Position numbers and translations under genes: made by a program. From contig OZ023184.1 of NCBI GenBank assembly GCA_963995505.1, positions 16,800,228-16,864,227 of the forward strand: 64,000 nt of DNA, read 5' to 3'. The DNA comes from Hypericum androsaemum. Taxonomy: Eukaryota; Streptophyta; Magnoliopsida; Malpighiales; Hypericaceae. Positions 21,185 to 32,879 of this stretch are shown piece by piece. The stretch's first letter is position 1. Every line of letters starts with the position of its first letter. A model generated the notes under the pieces. That model worked only from the letters and a program-made list of their open reading frames with translations. It searched no databases and had not been told where the DNA came from.

Positions 21185-23848
21185 TGTGATATCTTATAAA
21201 TGGTTGGTTGGAATAAATAGTATTCTATGGAGCAATCTACATATGAGATGTATTTGGAAGTGTTCCTAGATATTCTATAGTCTCCTTAGGATTCTAGCTC
21301 AACTACAACAAAGCCTAGTCAAATAATTTCCAACCTTTAAGAACTTTGTTGGTCAAGTTCGGACAGTAATGACCTTTGTTTAGTAAATTGGGCACCATGT
21401 TCTCAATTTTGCTCTAAATATTACAAATAAATATGATCCAAAAACTACACACATAGTGCCACAATTTGTCAAATAACAAGTTTTTATAAAACACAACTGA
21501 AGATAGTCAAAACGGAACTTGAATGAGTCTCTTTCTGATTAGATCTCATTTGGAATCAACCAATCATCTACTTCCACGTGCTAGATCATTAGACTTGGTT
21601 AAGGAGGTGAGTCAAGCTGGACTCTTACTCACCCATACACTTTTGAGACTCAGAAACCTTAAGGAAGAGGCAAAAAATTCTGAGACTCATCCATAACTCA
21701 AAGAGAAAAGAAAGTTGAGAGAGAGAGAGAGTAAGAGGAAAGAGAAAGAAGCAGTTGACAACTAACAACTTGGTAAGCTATATTCTGTCTCAAACTAGAT
21801 TTTGATTCCTTCATCAAAGTTGTAGAGGACATAAAGAGCTTTCTAAGAATATATCATATGTCTAGTTCTGACAAAGAAATCGGCGTGAAATTTGTTTTAA
21901 ACTCTAGACTGTATGCTAGAGTATCAAGTGAAGTGGTTGTAGAACACGTGCCTGGTAAGTTATTTTCGGATTTGAATTGGACTTTAATGTCTTCATAGAA
22001 GTTGTAGACGACTCAAAGATCTTTCTAATAGTATTTATATGTTCTATTCTCATCAAAAAACCAACGGAAAATTGATTTTGAATAACAGACTGTTTACTGG
22101 AGATACAACTGAGGTAGTGAAAGAAGAAGTACTTGGTAAGCATATTTGGACTCTGAATTAGACTTTGGTTTCTTCTTACAGATTATGAAGAAATCAATTA
22201 GCTTTCTAACCGTATATCATATACCCTATTTCGATGAAGGAATTGCCCAAAAAATTTGATTAAAAGATAGACTGTCTGAAAGGTTTCCAGATTGAGCGAG
22301 TTTCAAGAGTTAAGAATTGGTAAGTAGATTATTTGGATTTCTAAGTTGATTTTTGACTATTAGTTATGAAGAACAGATAGGGGAGCTACTTTACAATGAA
22401 CAAATGAAATGGTTTAAGCATGATATTGAAATATATGTGCTGTCTACCAAAGTTAGAGTGATTGAGCTTACCATGTGCTCCGTAGGTGTTTGGTTGGCAA
22501 AACTGATTCTTAGGTACAATTCTGATCATGAGTGAATTGTATACATGTGGGTTAGTTAATAATGAAGTAAGGATTGAAAGGAGTTGAGCTACTTTGGTAC
22601 CTTTGGGCTATTTTAGATGATGGTTTGTGATTATGCCTTGGTTGGTTGTTTTAAAGTGTCGGAAGTAACTTGGCAGGGAAAGTGAGAAACTAACCTCAAT
22701 TTGTAATGAACAATTGTTATACAGATCATGTAAGGCTTCCTCAAAATGCTTTCAGTGAAGAAAACTATCTGGGAAGAATGGTTGAAGGTTGAAAGTGACG
22801 GGAGAATAAGACTCAGAAAATCAGCACTATTGAGTGATATTCGTTTGAGTAAGCGAACAGAATATGATAAATTTAGTTTTGTTTGGTGCATGTTCATGTT
22901 TCAGGCCTTAATTATGTGCGTCTCATGCCTATGAAGTATGTTCATAAAGTGGTCATGTGCATTTGTGATAAGATCGGTCATGTTTGGATTGGTCTGTGAG
23001 AGATATAGCACATGTTAATGGCTAGCTAGAGAATATGTCTTTCCTAGCATGGGGCCAATTTGTGTGGGTATGCTATGTTATTTTTGGTAAGATATGGACA
23101 AGTTTTCCCGTGCTAACTGGGGATGTTAGCCTATGTGCACATAGACTAGGGATATCCTAGGTTACTACTATTAAACTTAGTATGTGATTATGTAAAAGAG
23201 ATCTGATGGCCATATTGATATCCCTGTGCTGCAGAGGAAGTCACCCGTCTAAATCTGTCTATAGCTCACCGTTTGTTCACTATGTGAACTTTTATGTGTG
23301 TGTGATCATATGGTTGGCATGCATCTTGTGATCTTGCATATTGTTGGACATGGTTAAGTTCTGTCTCTCATATGTAGCAGACATAACCAATATGTTATGT
23401 TCTATCTTCTTACTAAGTATTTCAAAATACTAACTGCTTACTAATCCATCTCAGGTTAAAGCTATCATAGTTTTCCTTGGGTTCTTGAGTCCGTGGTGTA
23501 TGCCCATCTCTTTCATTCGAGGGCTACTCTTTTGAGGTCTCCGGATCATGCTATCTTTTAAACTCTTGTATAGACGCTCCGTAGTGGTTTTCAGAGGCTA
23601 GATCCTGGACTATGCTTTGGTTTGAACATGTATCACAGGGAACTGGTTCAGACTTTTGGTAATGGTTCTCACACCATCTTTGTATATCTTATGTTTTGAG
23701 AGGCATGTTTATATAGCGTGCCCTGGTGTTGCTTTAAATAAAAGTTGATGAATTTATGCTATATTTTGAGGCTGGCTAAATTTGTATTTTGTAGTTTGTA
23801 TACAGTGGAGTCTAGCGCCGATCACCGACCTCATGATGGATCTTGACA
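21185..23848 (+). repeat. Gypsy array LTR 2 (shared middle LTR)
   Basis: Begins TGTGATATC after the purine tract of internal copy 1 and ends gatcttgaca before the primer-binding site tggtatcaaagc at 23853 of internal copy 2. It therefore serves as the 3' LTR of one copy and the 5' LTR of the next. Confidence 0.93.
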
Positions 23849-23983
23849 GACTTGGTATCAAAGCCCAATTGAGTTTTATCTTATATGTTGTCTAAATGTG
23901 TATTTTAGGAATCCTACGGAGCATATGATCTGTCATGTCTTTGTCCTTCGTTTTATCAGCATGTCGTTTGGTCTTCTTAAATC

Positions 23984-26900
23984 GTGACTTGCTCTTATAG
24001 GGAGAATATGCCTGTTACACGTAGAGGTGTTGAAACTACTATCAGGGAGCCAGATGAGTGCTCTGATGGATATAGAGATAATATTGTACTTGAGCCAGCA
24101 CCACCAGCTAAGAACACAACTACTGATAATGCTACGACAGTTGAGACTGATCCACCAGTTGGTGATACTTCTGAGGCTGAAAGGCATGGTGGTGATGCTG
24201 TGGTAAGAGTGTTGATAGCAATGGAGAAATTTATTGCTACTCAACAAAGCCAGGTGGATCGAAAAGCTGCTTTGATTCTTAGAGATGACTCATTGGTAGA
24301 GTTTTTGAAGTTGGAGCCACCTACGTTTTTGGGTGTGCATGATGATCCTCAGGTATTTGTTGATGAAATGGAGAAGAGGTGGAAAATCCTAAAATGTGAA
24401 GGAAAGAGGATGGTGGAGTTGGCTGCATTTAAGTTAACTAGAGAGGCTGGAGTTTGGTTCCAAACTGTGGGATCACGTGGATGGACTTGGAAGAAGTTAA
24501 GTAAAGCTTTATTGGACCGCTTCTTGCCTGAGAGTTTGAGGGATGCTCGTGCCTTTGAGTTTGAGCGACTAGTGAAGACACCAGAGATGATGGTAACTGA
24601 GTGTGATCAGAGGTTTTGTTATCTTTCCCATTATGCAAAACATTTAATTCCTGATGAGGAGAAGAAGGTAAAGAGGTTTGTTCGGGAACTTGACAATGCT
24701 ATATTCAAGGTTTTGTATCCTCGTGGATTCAAGTCATATGCAGTTGCAGTGGATTGTGTAAGGAAATTAGAGATGCGTGATACTGAGCGCCAGATGATCC
24801 AAAGGCAACCAAAGGTGCAAAGGTTTGGAAGACAACCACAACCTAGTGTCAATCGAAGCTTTGGGCAACAACAAAGAAGGATGAGCATTCAGCCTGCTTT
24901 GTCAAGAGGCGGAGGATCATTTGGTAAATTTGGGTGAGGAAAAGATGTTCGCAACCCACATGGTAGTCGGGACCAGTCTAGTAGCTTAGTAAGTTGTCCA
25001 AGATATGAGAAACAACAACATCATGGAAGGCATGCCATAGACAGATAGGAGCTTGCTTTGGATGTGGCAATTATGGACATCATATCAAAGATTGTCCTGA
25101 GGATAAGGCATGGCAACGTGTACAGGTTGCTAGTTTTTCTACCGTACCTCATGGTTACAGATTTTCTCGACCTCAAGAACAAAATAGCAGTTCTGTCGGC
25201 CAGAGCTTTGAGGGTGAGAATTTAGTTCCTAGGGAAAAGGAGCCTATGGAGCATAGTGGAGGTGGTCCTGCTCGAGTATATGCTTTGACAAAGAAATATT
25301 CTACTGCATCTAATACTGTGGTTTCAGGTATACTCCCTATAGGCTTGTCAGATGCTCGAGTCTTATTTGATTCAGGGTCGACATATTCATTCTTGACACC
25401 CCAGTTTGCTAAGTCTTTTGATGATCAACTTGTGTCCTTAGAGGAGTCACTAGATGTTTGTACCCCTTTGGGTAATATGATACATGTGCATCTAGTTCTT
25501 AAATCATGTGTGATTATTGTTGATGGACGTGATATGGTTGCTGATTTACACGTGCTTGATATGTAGGATTTTGATGTGATTTTGGGTATAGATTGGTTAT
25601 TGTCATATCATGCAACAGTAGATTATTTCAATAAGATTGTGACCTTCAAGCCTAAAAGTGAGCCAGAATTTATGTTTCGGGGTGACGGGATGGTAATTCC
25701 AGTTAGGCTTATCTCATGTTTGAAGGCTTGCAGATTATTGAAAAGGGGTTGTGTAAGTTATTTGGCTATTGTTAATGAAGCTGATACAGATGGAAAGAAG
25801 ATAACTATTTATAAGATTCCTGTTGTGAAAGAGTTTTCAAATGTTTTTCCAGATGACTTGACAGGTTTACCCCCTGAGAGGGAAATTGAGTTTTGCATTG
25901 AGTTAATGCCAGGGACAGAACAAATCTCTATACCACCGTATCGTATGGCACCTGCTGAGTTACAAGAGTTGAAGGTTCAATTGCAGGATCTATTGGATAA
26001 ATGATATATTCGGCCGAGTGTTTCCCCGTGGGGTGCTCCAGAGTTATTTGTTAGAAAGAAGGATGGAAGTTTGAGGTTGTGCATTGATTACCGTAAGCTC
26101 AATAAGGTAACTATTCATAACCAGTATCCTCTTCCACGCATTGATTATTTATTTGATCAGCTAAGGGATGCCAAGTGATTTTTAAAGATTGATCTAAGGT
26201 CAGGATATCATCAGTTAAGGATCCAAAAGGAAGATGTGACTAAGACACCCTTCAGAACTCGATATTGACACTATGAGTTCTTAGTTATGCCATTTGGTCT
26301 TACTAATGCATCTACTTTCTTTATGGGTTTGATGAACCGAGTGTTCAAGCCATTCTTGGATCAGTTTGTAGTTGTCTTTATTGATGATATATTGATCTAC
26401 TGATGAACTAAGGAAGAACATGAAGGACATCTTCAGTTGGTTTTGAAGACCTTGCTTGATAATCAGTTGTATGCTAAATTCTCCAAGTGTGAGTTTTGGT
26501 TGCAAAGTGTGGCATTCCTAGGACATGTTGTTTCCAAGGATGGAGTTTCAGTTTATAAAATGAAGGTGGAAGCTGTGGTGAATTGGCCAACTCCCATCAA
26601 TTTTACTGAGGTACGTAGTTTCCTTGGTTTGGCTGGATATTACAGACGGTTTGTAAAAGGGTTTTCTACTTTGGCTGCTCCACTCACTCGATTGACACAG
26701 AAGAATGTAAAATTTGTGTGGGTAGAAGATTGTGAGAGAAGTTTTCAGGAGTTGAAAAGTTTGTTAACCAATGCTCCTGTTTTGGCTTTACCGTCTGCAT
26801 CCGGGGAATATGCTGTGTACTGTGATACTTCTAGGATTGGTTTGTGATGATGTTGGTGAGAAGCAACAGTTGAGTCTTCAATTCATACAAAAGATAGTTG

Positions 26901-27412
26901 ATAAGATTAAGGTGATTTGAAAATGATTAGTGACAGCTCAGAGTAGACAGAAGTCAAACTCAGATAAAAGGAGAAAAGATATTGAGTTTGAAGTGGGTAC
27001 CAATGTGTTTCTGAAGGTATCTCCAATGAAAGGGATTATGAGGTTTGGGAAAAAGGGTAAATTTAGTCCAAGATATGTGGGACCATTTGAGATTTTGGAG
27101 CGGGTTGGTCGAGTGGCTTATCGGTTGGCATTACCACCCACATTCTCACATATACATCCAGTATTTTATGTCTCGATGCTTAGGAGATATTTACATGATC
27201 CTTCACATGTGCTAGACCAGCCAAATGTGGACTTCCAGGATGATCTTACATATGAAGAGCAACCCTTACAGATATTGGGTCGACAAGTGAGAAATTTAAG
27301 GACCAAAGATCTTCCATTTGTGAAAGTGGAATGGCAAAATCATTCACCAGCAGAGGCTACATGGGAGTTAGAGGAGGATATGCGAGGGAAGTATCCACAC
27401 CTATTTGACTAA
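23984..27412 (+). pseudogene. Gypsy gag-pol, internal copy 2, broken with the same deletion
   Basis: Collinear with copy 1. The gag frame is longer (open 23984-24937). Next come the CCHC region (about 25050), protease LFDSGSTYSFLTP (about 25365), and an RT whose [10 protein letters not shown] block is followed directly by a stop (26401). An RNase H start ends at 26846 and jumps to the integrase end and chromodomain-like tail (26930-27412) at the same position as in copy 1. Stops at 24935, 25564, 26002, 26176 and 26401 disable it. The common deletion shows that both copies descend from one already defective element. Confidence 0.92.
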
Positions 27413-27475
27413 CAGTGTAAGTACTCTATGCCTTCAATAAATTCGGGGACCCAATTTTTATAAAGAGGGGAGAAT

Positions 27476-28362
27476 TATGATATCTTATAAATGGTTGGTT
27501 GGAATAAATAGTATTCTATGGTACAATCTACATATGAGATGTATTTGAAAGTGTTCCTAGATATTTTATAGTCTCCTTAGGATTCTAGCTCAACTACAAC
27601 AAAGCCTAGTCAAATTATTTCCAACCTTAAAGAACTTTGTTGGTCAAGTTCGGACAGTAATGACCTTTGTTTAGTAAATTGGGCACCACGTTCTCAATTT
27701 TACTCCAAATGTTACAAATAAATATGATCCAAAAACTACACACATAGAGCTACAATTTTTCAATTAGCAAGTTTTTATAAAACGCAACTGAAGATAGTCA
27801 AAACGGAGCTTGAATGAGTCTCTTTCTGATAAGACCTCATTTGGAATCAACCAATCATATATTACCACGTGCTAGATCATTAGACTTGGTTAAGGAGGTG
27901 AGTCAAGCTGGACTCTTACTCACCTATACACTTTTGAGACTCAGAAACCTTAAGGAAGAGGCAAAAAATTCTGAGACTCAGCCATAACTCAAAGAGAAGA
28001 GAAAGTTGAGAGAGAGAGTAATAGGAAAGAGAAAGAAGCAGTTGACAAAGAATGACTTGGTAAGCTATATTCTGTCTCAAACTAAATTTTTATTCCTTCA
28101 TCAAAGTTGTAGAGAACATAAATATCTTTCTAAGAATATATTATATGTTCAGTTCTGATAAAGACATCGACGTAAAATTAGTTTTAAACTTTGGACTGTC
28201 TGCTGGAGTATCAAGTGAAGCGGTTGAAGAAGACGTGCCTGGTAAGTTACTTGCAGATTTGAATTGGACTTTAATGTCTTCATAGAAGTTGTAGAGGACT
28301 CACAGATCTTTCTAATGGTATATATATGTTCTATTCTCATCAAGGAACCAATGAAAAATTGA
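27476..28362 (+). repeat. Gypsy array LTR 3, truncated
   Basis: Starts TATGATATCTTATAA (one change from the LTR start) after an aaagaggggagaatt purine tract. It follows LTR 2 until about 28362 (ccaatgaaaaattga) and then switches to LINE2 sequence. About 1.8 kb of LTR is missing. Confidence 0.9.
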
Positions 28363-28972
28363 GTCAGAATCTGAGAGAAATTACCAGATCCACTTAAGCA
28401 ATAGAGCTTCGTTCTGAATGTCCAGTCGAATGATCCATAAGCCACCTTTATCCACCGGGAGACAAGCATGGCTCCAAGAGACAAAGGTTAGACTTCGTTT
28501 AGAGGGATCACCAGACTAGAGGAACTTTTGCATTCTTCCCTCAAGAAGCTTTAAAACTCCAGCCGGCATCCTGAACAATAACATGCATAAAATAGGTAAA
28601 GTCGATAGAACAGCCTTGACAAGAGTAACATGTCCACTAATAGAAAGCAGGCAACCTTTCCAAGAGGAAAGACGATTGTCGAAGAGCTCCAGAAGAGGCT
28701 CCCAATGAGAACGACGCCTCGTGGAAGCCCCAATAGGAACTCCAAGGTACTTGAAATGCAGCTGCTAAGTTTTGCATCCCCAGATCTCCTTGGCTCTAGA
28801 CATCCATTCGTCCTCCAAATTGATTCCGATGATAGAACACTTCTCAAAATTTAGAGTATGACCTGAAACTAAGGCAAAAGAGAGCAGAATATTCTTAAGG
28901 TTAGTAATGCTTTGTATGCAGGGTTTGATAAAGAGTATGGTATCGTCCGTAAACTGGAGAAGGCAAAGACTT
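28363..28972 (-). mobile_element. LINE2, 5' remaining part: reverse transcriptase C-terminal region
   Basis: The minus-strand frame from 28970 reads QFTDDTILF (the FADD-type catalytic box), VSGHTLNFEKCSIIGINLED, then KYLGVPIGAS, HWEPLLELFDNRLSSWKGCL, FRMPAGVLKLLEG and SFVSW-like blocks. These align with LINE3 at 49780-50350. LINE2 is therefore 5'-truncated inside the reverse transcriptase. About 400 bp between this part and the 14025-14838 part are missing, compared with LINE3. Stops and frameshifts are present. Confidence 0.85.
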
Positions 28973-29226
28973 GAATATGTTTACCAAAGCTTTTGGCCAA
29001 GATCATTTCCAAGAGATTGTTCCTAAGTTGCACATTATCGATCTCCACACTCCAATTTGTGGGGGAGTATTGGAGTATGGTAGTTTTCTTGTATGATTAG
29101 GTCTTGTTTAGTAATTTCTTCCTAGTCAAGTTATGTCTTGTATGATTATTACTTGCGTTTGAAGTATTGTAATTATTTATAGATATATGACCTCTATGAT
29201 GATTAATAAAATCAATCGGCATATTA
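28973..29226 (+). mobile_element. Copia A 3' end: RNase H tail, purine tract and 3' LTR
   Basis: The frame NMFTKAFGQDHFQEIVPKL, then HIIDLHTPICGGVL is a Copia RNase H C terminus. It is followed by gtgggggagt and the 3' LTR (29068-29226), which matches 8025-8187 apart from its last few bases. Confidence 0.8.
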
Positions 29227-29515
29227 GATGGGCGACGCTACCAGACCTTCTTGATATTAGATGCACTCCTTGGCCGACGAGCAACTCCAACTGCACACAA
29301 CTGAAGCAATTCCTTCTGAGAGTTAAACATATGCCATAACTCCAACACCCTGCTTCTGACACCAAGTCTGCTACAATTTCTGTGAAGGTGTTAAGGAAAT
29401 TCCTATGAACATTTGCCATTACGCTAATAACCCGCAACTGTTTACTGATAATAATGCTGGAGGTGTGCATGAATACCCAACTGATTTGCTGGAACGTACT
29501 CTAATCTGTTATCCA
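29227..29515 (-). mobile_element. LINE1, upstream part (RNase H linker), minus strand
   Basis: Reading the minus strand from about 29345 gives KELLQLCAVGVARRPRSASN and then IKKVW.RRP. This is the typical linker that precedes the RNase H domain in plant LINE ORF2 proteins (RP..S..I..V.W..P..W..NTDG). Its natural continuation, TRYNTDGSA, is at 8024 on the other side of Copia A. The extent beyond 29400 is unclear: 29400-29515 could also belong to the LTR element that follows. Confidence 0.55.
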
Positions 29516-29767
29516 TGTTAAAGTAGGTAAGGAAATGTGAAAATTTCTGGTGTATATTATTTAACTTAAGTGTACAGCTTATATAGCTGTAACTCGTAAC
29601 AAACATGCTGAATATGGAGGAGAAAACTAAGAGAAAACATGGAGACTAGTATAACAACTAAACCATAATCCCTAAAGACTCTCTAACAAGACCGTGACTA
29701 AGTCTTGATTATTGAACAAGGAAAAGTACTAACAGAATACTCCTAACAACAAGGCTTAACTCTAACA
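29516..29767 (-). repeat. Copia-type solo LTR or LTR fragment, minus strand
   Basis: On the minus strand it begins tgttagagttaagcc and ends tactttaaca. A TATA-like ctatataagctgtac lies inside, and a weak primer-binding-site-like tggataacaga follows the end. 252 bp. No second LTR and no coding sequence are seen nearby, and no target duplication was identified. Confidence 0.5.
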
Positions 29768-30519
29768 ATCCAATCAAAAGCAAATTGAAGAGTTGGCGCA
29801 AACTAGGCACTTCGCTGAATCTCGCCGATCTTGAAAACAAGATCGGAAACCCCTCGATACTTTGAACTGAAAAAACAACGCTTTAGCTTTTCAAGCAATG
29901 GAGAGTAGTGTTAATTCTACATTTGGTCTAAAGCATATTTAGATTGTGATTTCTTGATATCGTTAATTATAACTATGAAAACCACAATCCCACTTGCCAT
30001 GTTTATTAATGAGCGCTTGTATGCAAAGATCTATTAATTTTTGTCCAGTACAAATTTTGAGTAAATCATTCTCTTATGAATAACTAATTCCACAACCTTT
30101 TCTTATTCTATAATTTGTATATACATAAGAATATCTGATACAATATTTATTTTAAATCGATCATGTTTATATGGATTTGGAATTCATTTTAAATTTTGAT
30201 ATTTGGTGATTTGTGATGTCAAGTTGCTGTATTTTTTAATATTAGTATGTTTAAGATACTGTTATTTTTGTAAAAAGTTATTTTTCTGAAATTTTTTATG
30301 ATCTTAAAATTAAAACACTAAATATTTTATTTATTACTATTCCATCTAGGATAAAAAATTTATAATTATTTGTGTAGAAAAAAAAGGACCCGGACACCCA
30401 AGATGGACGATTATTTGACAACAAAGAACCGGCCAAACAAATAAGATAATTTGACCATCAACCTAATTGCTGACTAACTCTCTAAATGTATAACTTTTAT
30501 CTATTGTTATATTTATATG
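29768..30519. other. Unassigned AT-rich intergenic sequence
   Basis: No coding signal, terminal repeats or tandem structure that I can support. Confidence 0.5.
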
Positions 30520-30965
30520 CAACACCAGAAACCACAATTGGGTCTTCAAAGTCATGTGGGCCTCCCCGGGTGAAGTGGAAACAGAAATTCTCATGCTTGG
30601 GCTTCAAAAGAACTGGAAACATAAATTTCAAACCACAATTTTCTCACTCTCTTTACATTCTTAAAAAACCTTTTTCACTATTCCTTACCCCTTGCCTACT
30701 ATAATTAACAATTTCATGTCGAGTCTCTCTACCCTCTCTCACCATTTCTGTTCTAGTCTTAGCTGATCAGGTTTTCTCCTCTTCCCTCCTCCTTGGAAAA
30801 TTAATTTATTTTTATGGGATTAATCTGTAGAATTTTGTTTTTAGGGGTTGGATGATTATGAATTTCGTTGGTCAGCTCCTCCTGTTTTTTTTTTAATTTA
30901 TAACTCTATTATTGTGTACCTATTATTTTCTGAGAGATTTAGTTCTTGATCCTAATTTTTCTTGC
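30520..30965 (+). promoter_or_regulatory. KFB unit B leader (probable promoter and 5' UTR)
   Basis: From 30660 it is paralogous to 1-62 plus 679-940, without the hAT insertion. It is pyrimidine-rich (tctctctaccctctctcacc, ctcttccctcctccttgg) like many plant 5' UTRs, and it directly precedes the kelch F-box relic. Transcription start and TATA box are not certain. Confidence 0.45.
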
Positions 30966-30969
30966 ATTT

Positions 30970-31960
30970 TTGTTCCTTGAAAGAATTGGAGATAGGAAAT
31001 CTAATTTTAGGTCTCCCAATGACCTTGCCATGGAGTGCCTGATTCGTATGCATCTTGAATCATTTCCCAATGCTATTTTGAGTTTCAAGTACTGGAAGCA
31101 CATAATTGGATCACCCAGATACTTACGTAGGCGAATCATGGGTGGTCATAGTCAACCCATTGTCGTAATAAAGGTAAAAGGTTATCACTGTAATGTTGAA
31201 AACTCGAAAAGATAACATTTTTTAAATATATTCCTGGTATGTGAGCTGAAGACATGAATTTGGAGTGAGTTGCCTCATATTTTAGGGTTCTTCAATGCTT
31301 TGCCAATTGACTGTAATTTTGCTGTCGTGAGTTTAAACTTGGTGGTCATTGGCGGGCGACGTCCTCGGAGTTCAAGGGGGTCTAAAAAGGTGTTTATATA
31401 CAATTTCATCACAAAATACATGGCCGCGTGGGGCAGACATGTTAGATGCCTTGTTGTCTTCCTGCTCCTAGTGTTCAAGGAGGTTTAAAGATGATCTGGA
31501 CATCCACTAGTCGATTGATACGAGTTGAAACTAGGTATTATATTTAAAAGTTGACAAAGTTCTCCTAACAAGATAGTAAGTACTTAATACTGCTATATTT
31601 TTAAAGTATCGAACTTGGTTTTAATTAGAACAACACTCTCACAAATTTATCTAAGTATTTATTGTTAAATAAGATTTAGTAATTTGTTGTCAAAGTCTTG
31701 AAAAAAATCGCTGCCCTCATGAACTTTTCCTTGCGAAAGTGAAAATTATATCGCCAAAGAGACCAACGACGGACTTAAGCCTTAGCTCAATTATGGTTGG
31801 CATGGATGTGCAAAATGAAGCACTTCAAGAGGAACTTTTGGCTGAGGCGTGGTACCTCGCAATTGCTGTAGGCTTGTCTTAGGAGGAGGACATTTCTAAA
31901 ATCCTCAAAGCGATTAAGCACGCGGCTTGTGGTCTAGATCAATATTAGAATTTTGAGCCT
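30970..31960 (+). pseudogene. Kelch-repeat F-box (KFB-type) pseudogene
   Basis: The F-box part, 31000-31130, reads SPNDLAMECLIRMHLESFPN, then AILSFKYWKHIIGSPRYLRR. Next comes QPIVVIK at about 31158, where functional homologues have a P-V-I-V-M-A-Q-like block. The first kelch repeat, 31261-31440, reads WSELPHILGFFNALPI, FAVVSLNLVVIGG and KKVFIYNF. Further weak blocks lie at 31700-31860 (an ALMN.L stretch, AKE.D). KFB proteins are substrate receptors of SCF ubiquitin ligases. No ATG in frame with a full F-box is seen; a stop and frameshifts separate the two main blocks and the later repeats are badly decayed. It faces the neprosin copy 2 gene convergently, as in unit A. Confidence 0.75.
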
Positions 31961-32879
31961 CCATAACTTAGTTACTTTGTGTGGTAGCTAGGATAGATAT
32001 GCTCGACATTTGGTGTATATTCGAGCTATTTTTTATTATGACCTTAGGACACCATTGGTTTAGATATATTTTTTGGAGAAAACTTCTCTTTTGTATCATG
32101 TGGTTTGACTATTTGACACTTACAACTCTGAGGTAAATAACCTATTAAACTGGTCTTTGAGATTTTAAAAGGCTCTCACGGGCAACTTTACGAATGCCCG
32201 AAACCAAAACGTGATCATTTTTTGTTCACGTGACACGCCAACATGGCTAAAACTTATCAGGTTGACGCGGACTTGTCTTGGATGTAAATTTCAAAACAAT
32301 ATCAACTTTGTATAGTTTTTTCAAAAAGCCTCTTCTCCTACCACGCTCCTCCCCCTCTCTCTTTTTCCTTCTCCTCCACCCACCTCCTTTTCTAGCTTGT
32401 AATACCATCAAAAATCTAATTAAACTATCAAGCACGCCATATAATAAAATATCAAAATAACCTACTGTGATACTGTCATATTATCTAATGTCATATCCAT
32501 TTTCTGCGGTAGTAAACAAGCATTATTATTAATATTTTATTTTATTTTATGACAAGTATGACTAGATAGAGTACAAGCAATAGATCAGTCCATGTCAAGC
32601 ATTTAATTTTATTCCAAAAAGTAGTATGAGGTCCATCTTGGATAGATCAACAGTTGGCTGTTTCAACAAACATACCAAGTCAACTATATTTTTTAGTTTT
32701 TACTTTTGACAATAGCTACAATAAATTAACGATCCTATTCATACAGTACCGACAACAGTATAGACGGTCCCTAATTCAAATTTCAAACAATGATAGCGGA
32801 TTAGAAATCCATATACACAGTAACATCACAAAGTAATGCACTTTTTGAGGATATCAACTTCCGCTAACTATTTTTATAA
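31961..32879. other. Unassigned intergenic sequence
   Basis: AT-rich. It contains a C/T-rich stretch near 32335-32395 (cctcttctcctaccacgctcc and following). No gene or element boundary is supported. Confidence 0.5.

Larger units (their letters stand above)
14839..28362 (+). mobile_element. Tandem Gypsy array: LTR-internal-LTR-internal-truncated LTR
   Basis: Three direct LTR copies (14839-17558, 21185-23848, 27476-28362) alternate with two internal regions of nearly equal length (17559-21184 and 23849-27475). Each internal region starts with a primer-binding site and ends with a purine tract (aaagagg(a/g)gagaatt). The third LTR stops at about one third of its length, where LINE2 sequence resumes, so the right end and its target duplication were deleted together with some LINE2 sequence. 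Sharing of the middle LTR points to recombination between LTRs rather than two independent insertions. Confidence 0.9.
8025..29226 (+). mobile_element. Copia A: outer LTR element with two nested insertions
   Basis: The 5' LTR is at 8025-8187 and a homologous, slightly end-truncated 3' LTR is at 29068-29226 (shared ttggagtatggtagttttct and gtatgattattacttgc). Directly after the 5' LTR comes a primer-binding site tggtattagagct (complement of initiator tRNA-Met), split by Copia B and resuming at 12899. The remaining interior is a 1.1-kb leader (12899-13940), an RNase H tail (about 13970-14024, DCHLADVFTKAL), then LINE2, then the end of the tail (28980-29067, DHFQEIVPKLHIIDLHTP) and a purine tract gggggag. 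Most of gag-pol is gone. LINE1 sequence lies on both sides, so Copia A inserted into LINE1. No target duplication survives. Confidence 0.75.

Noticed and set aside
6962..29654. actagtataa at 6962 and 29645 as LINE1 target duplication
   Set aside because: The second occurrence lies in the middle of the LTR-like block 29516-29767, so the 10-bp AT-rich match is more likely chance.
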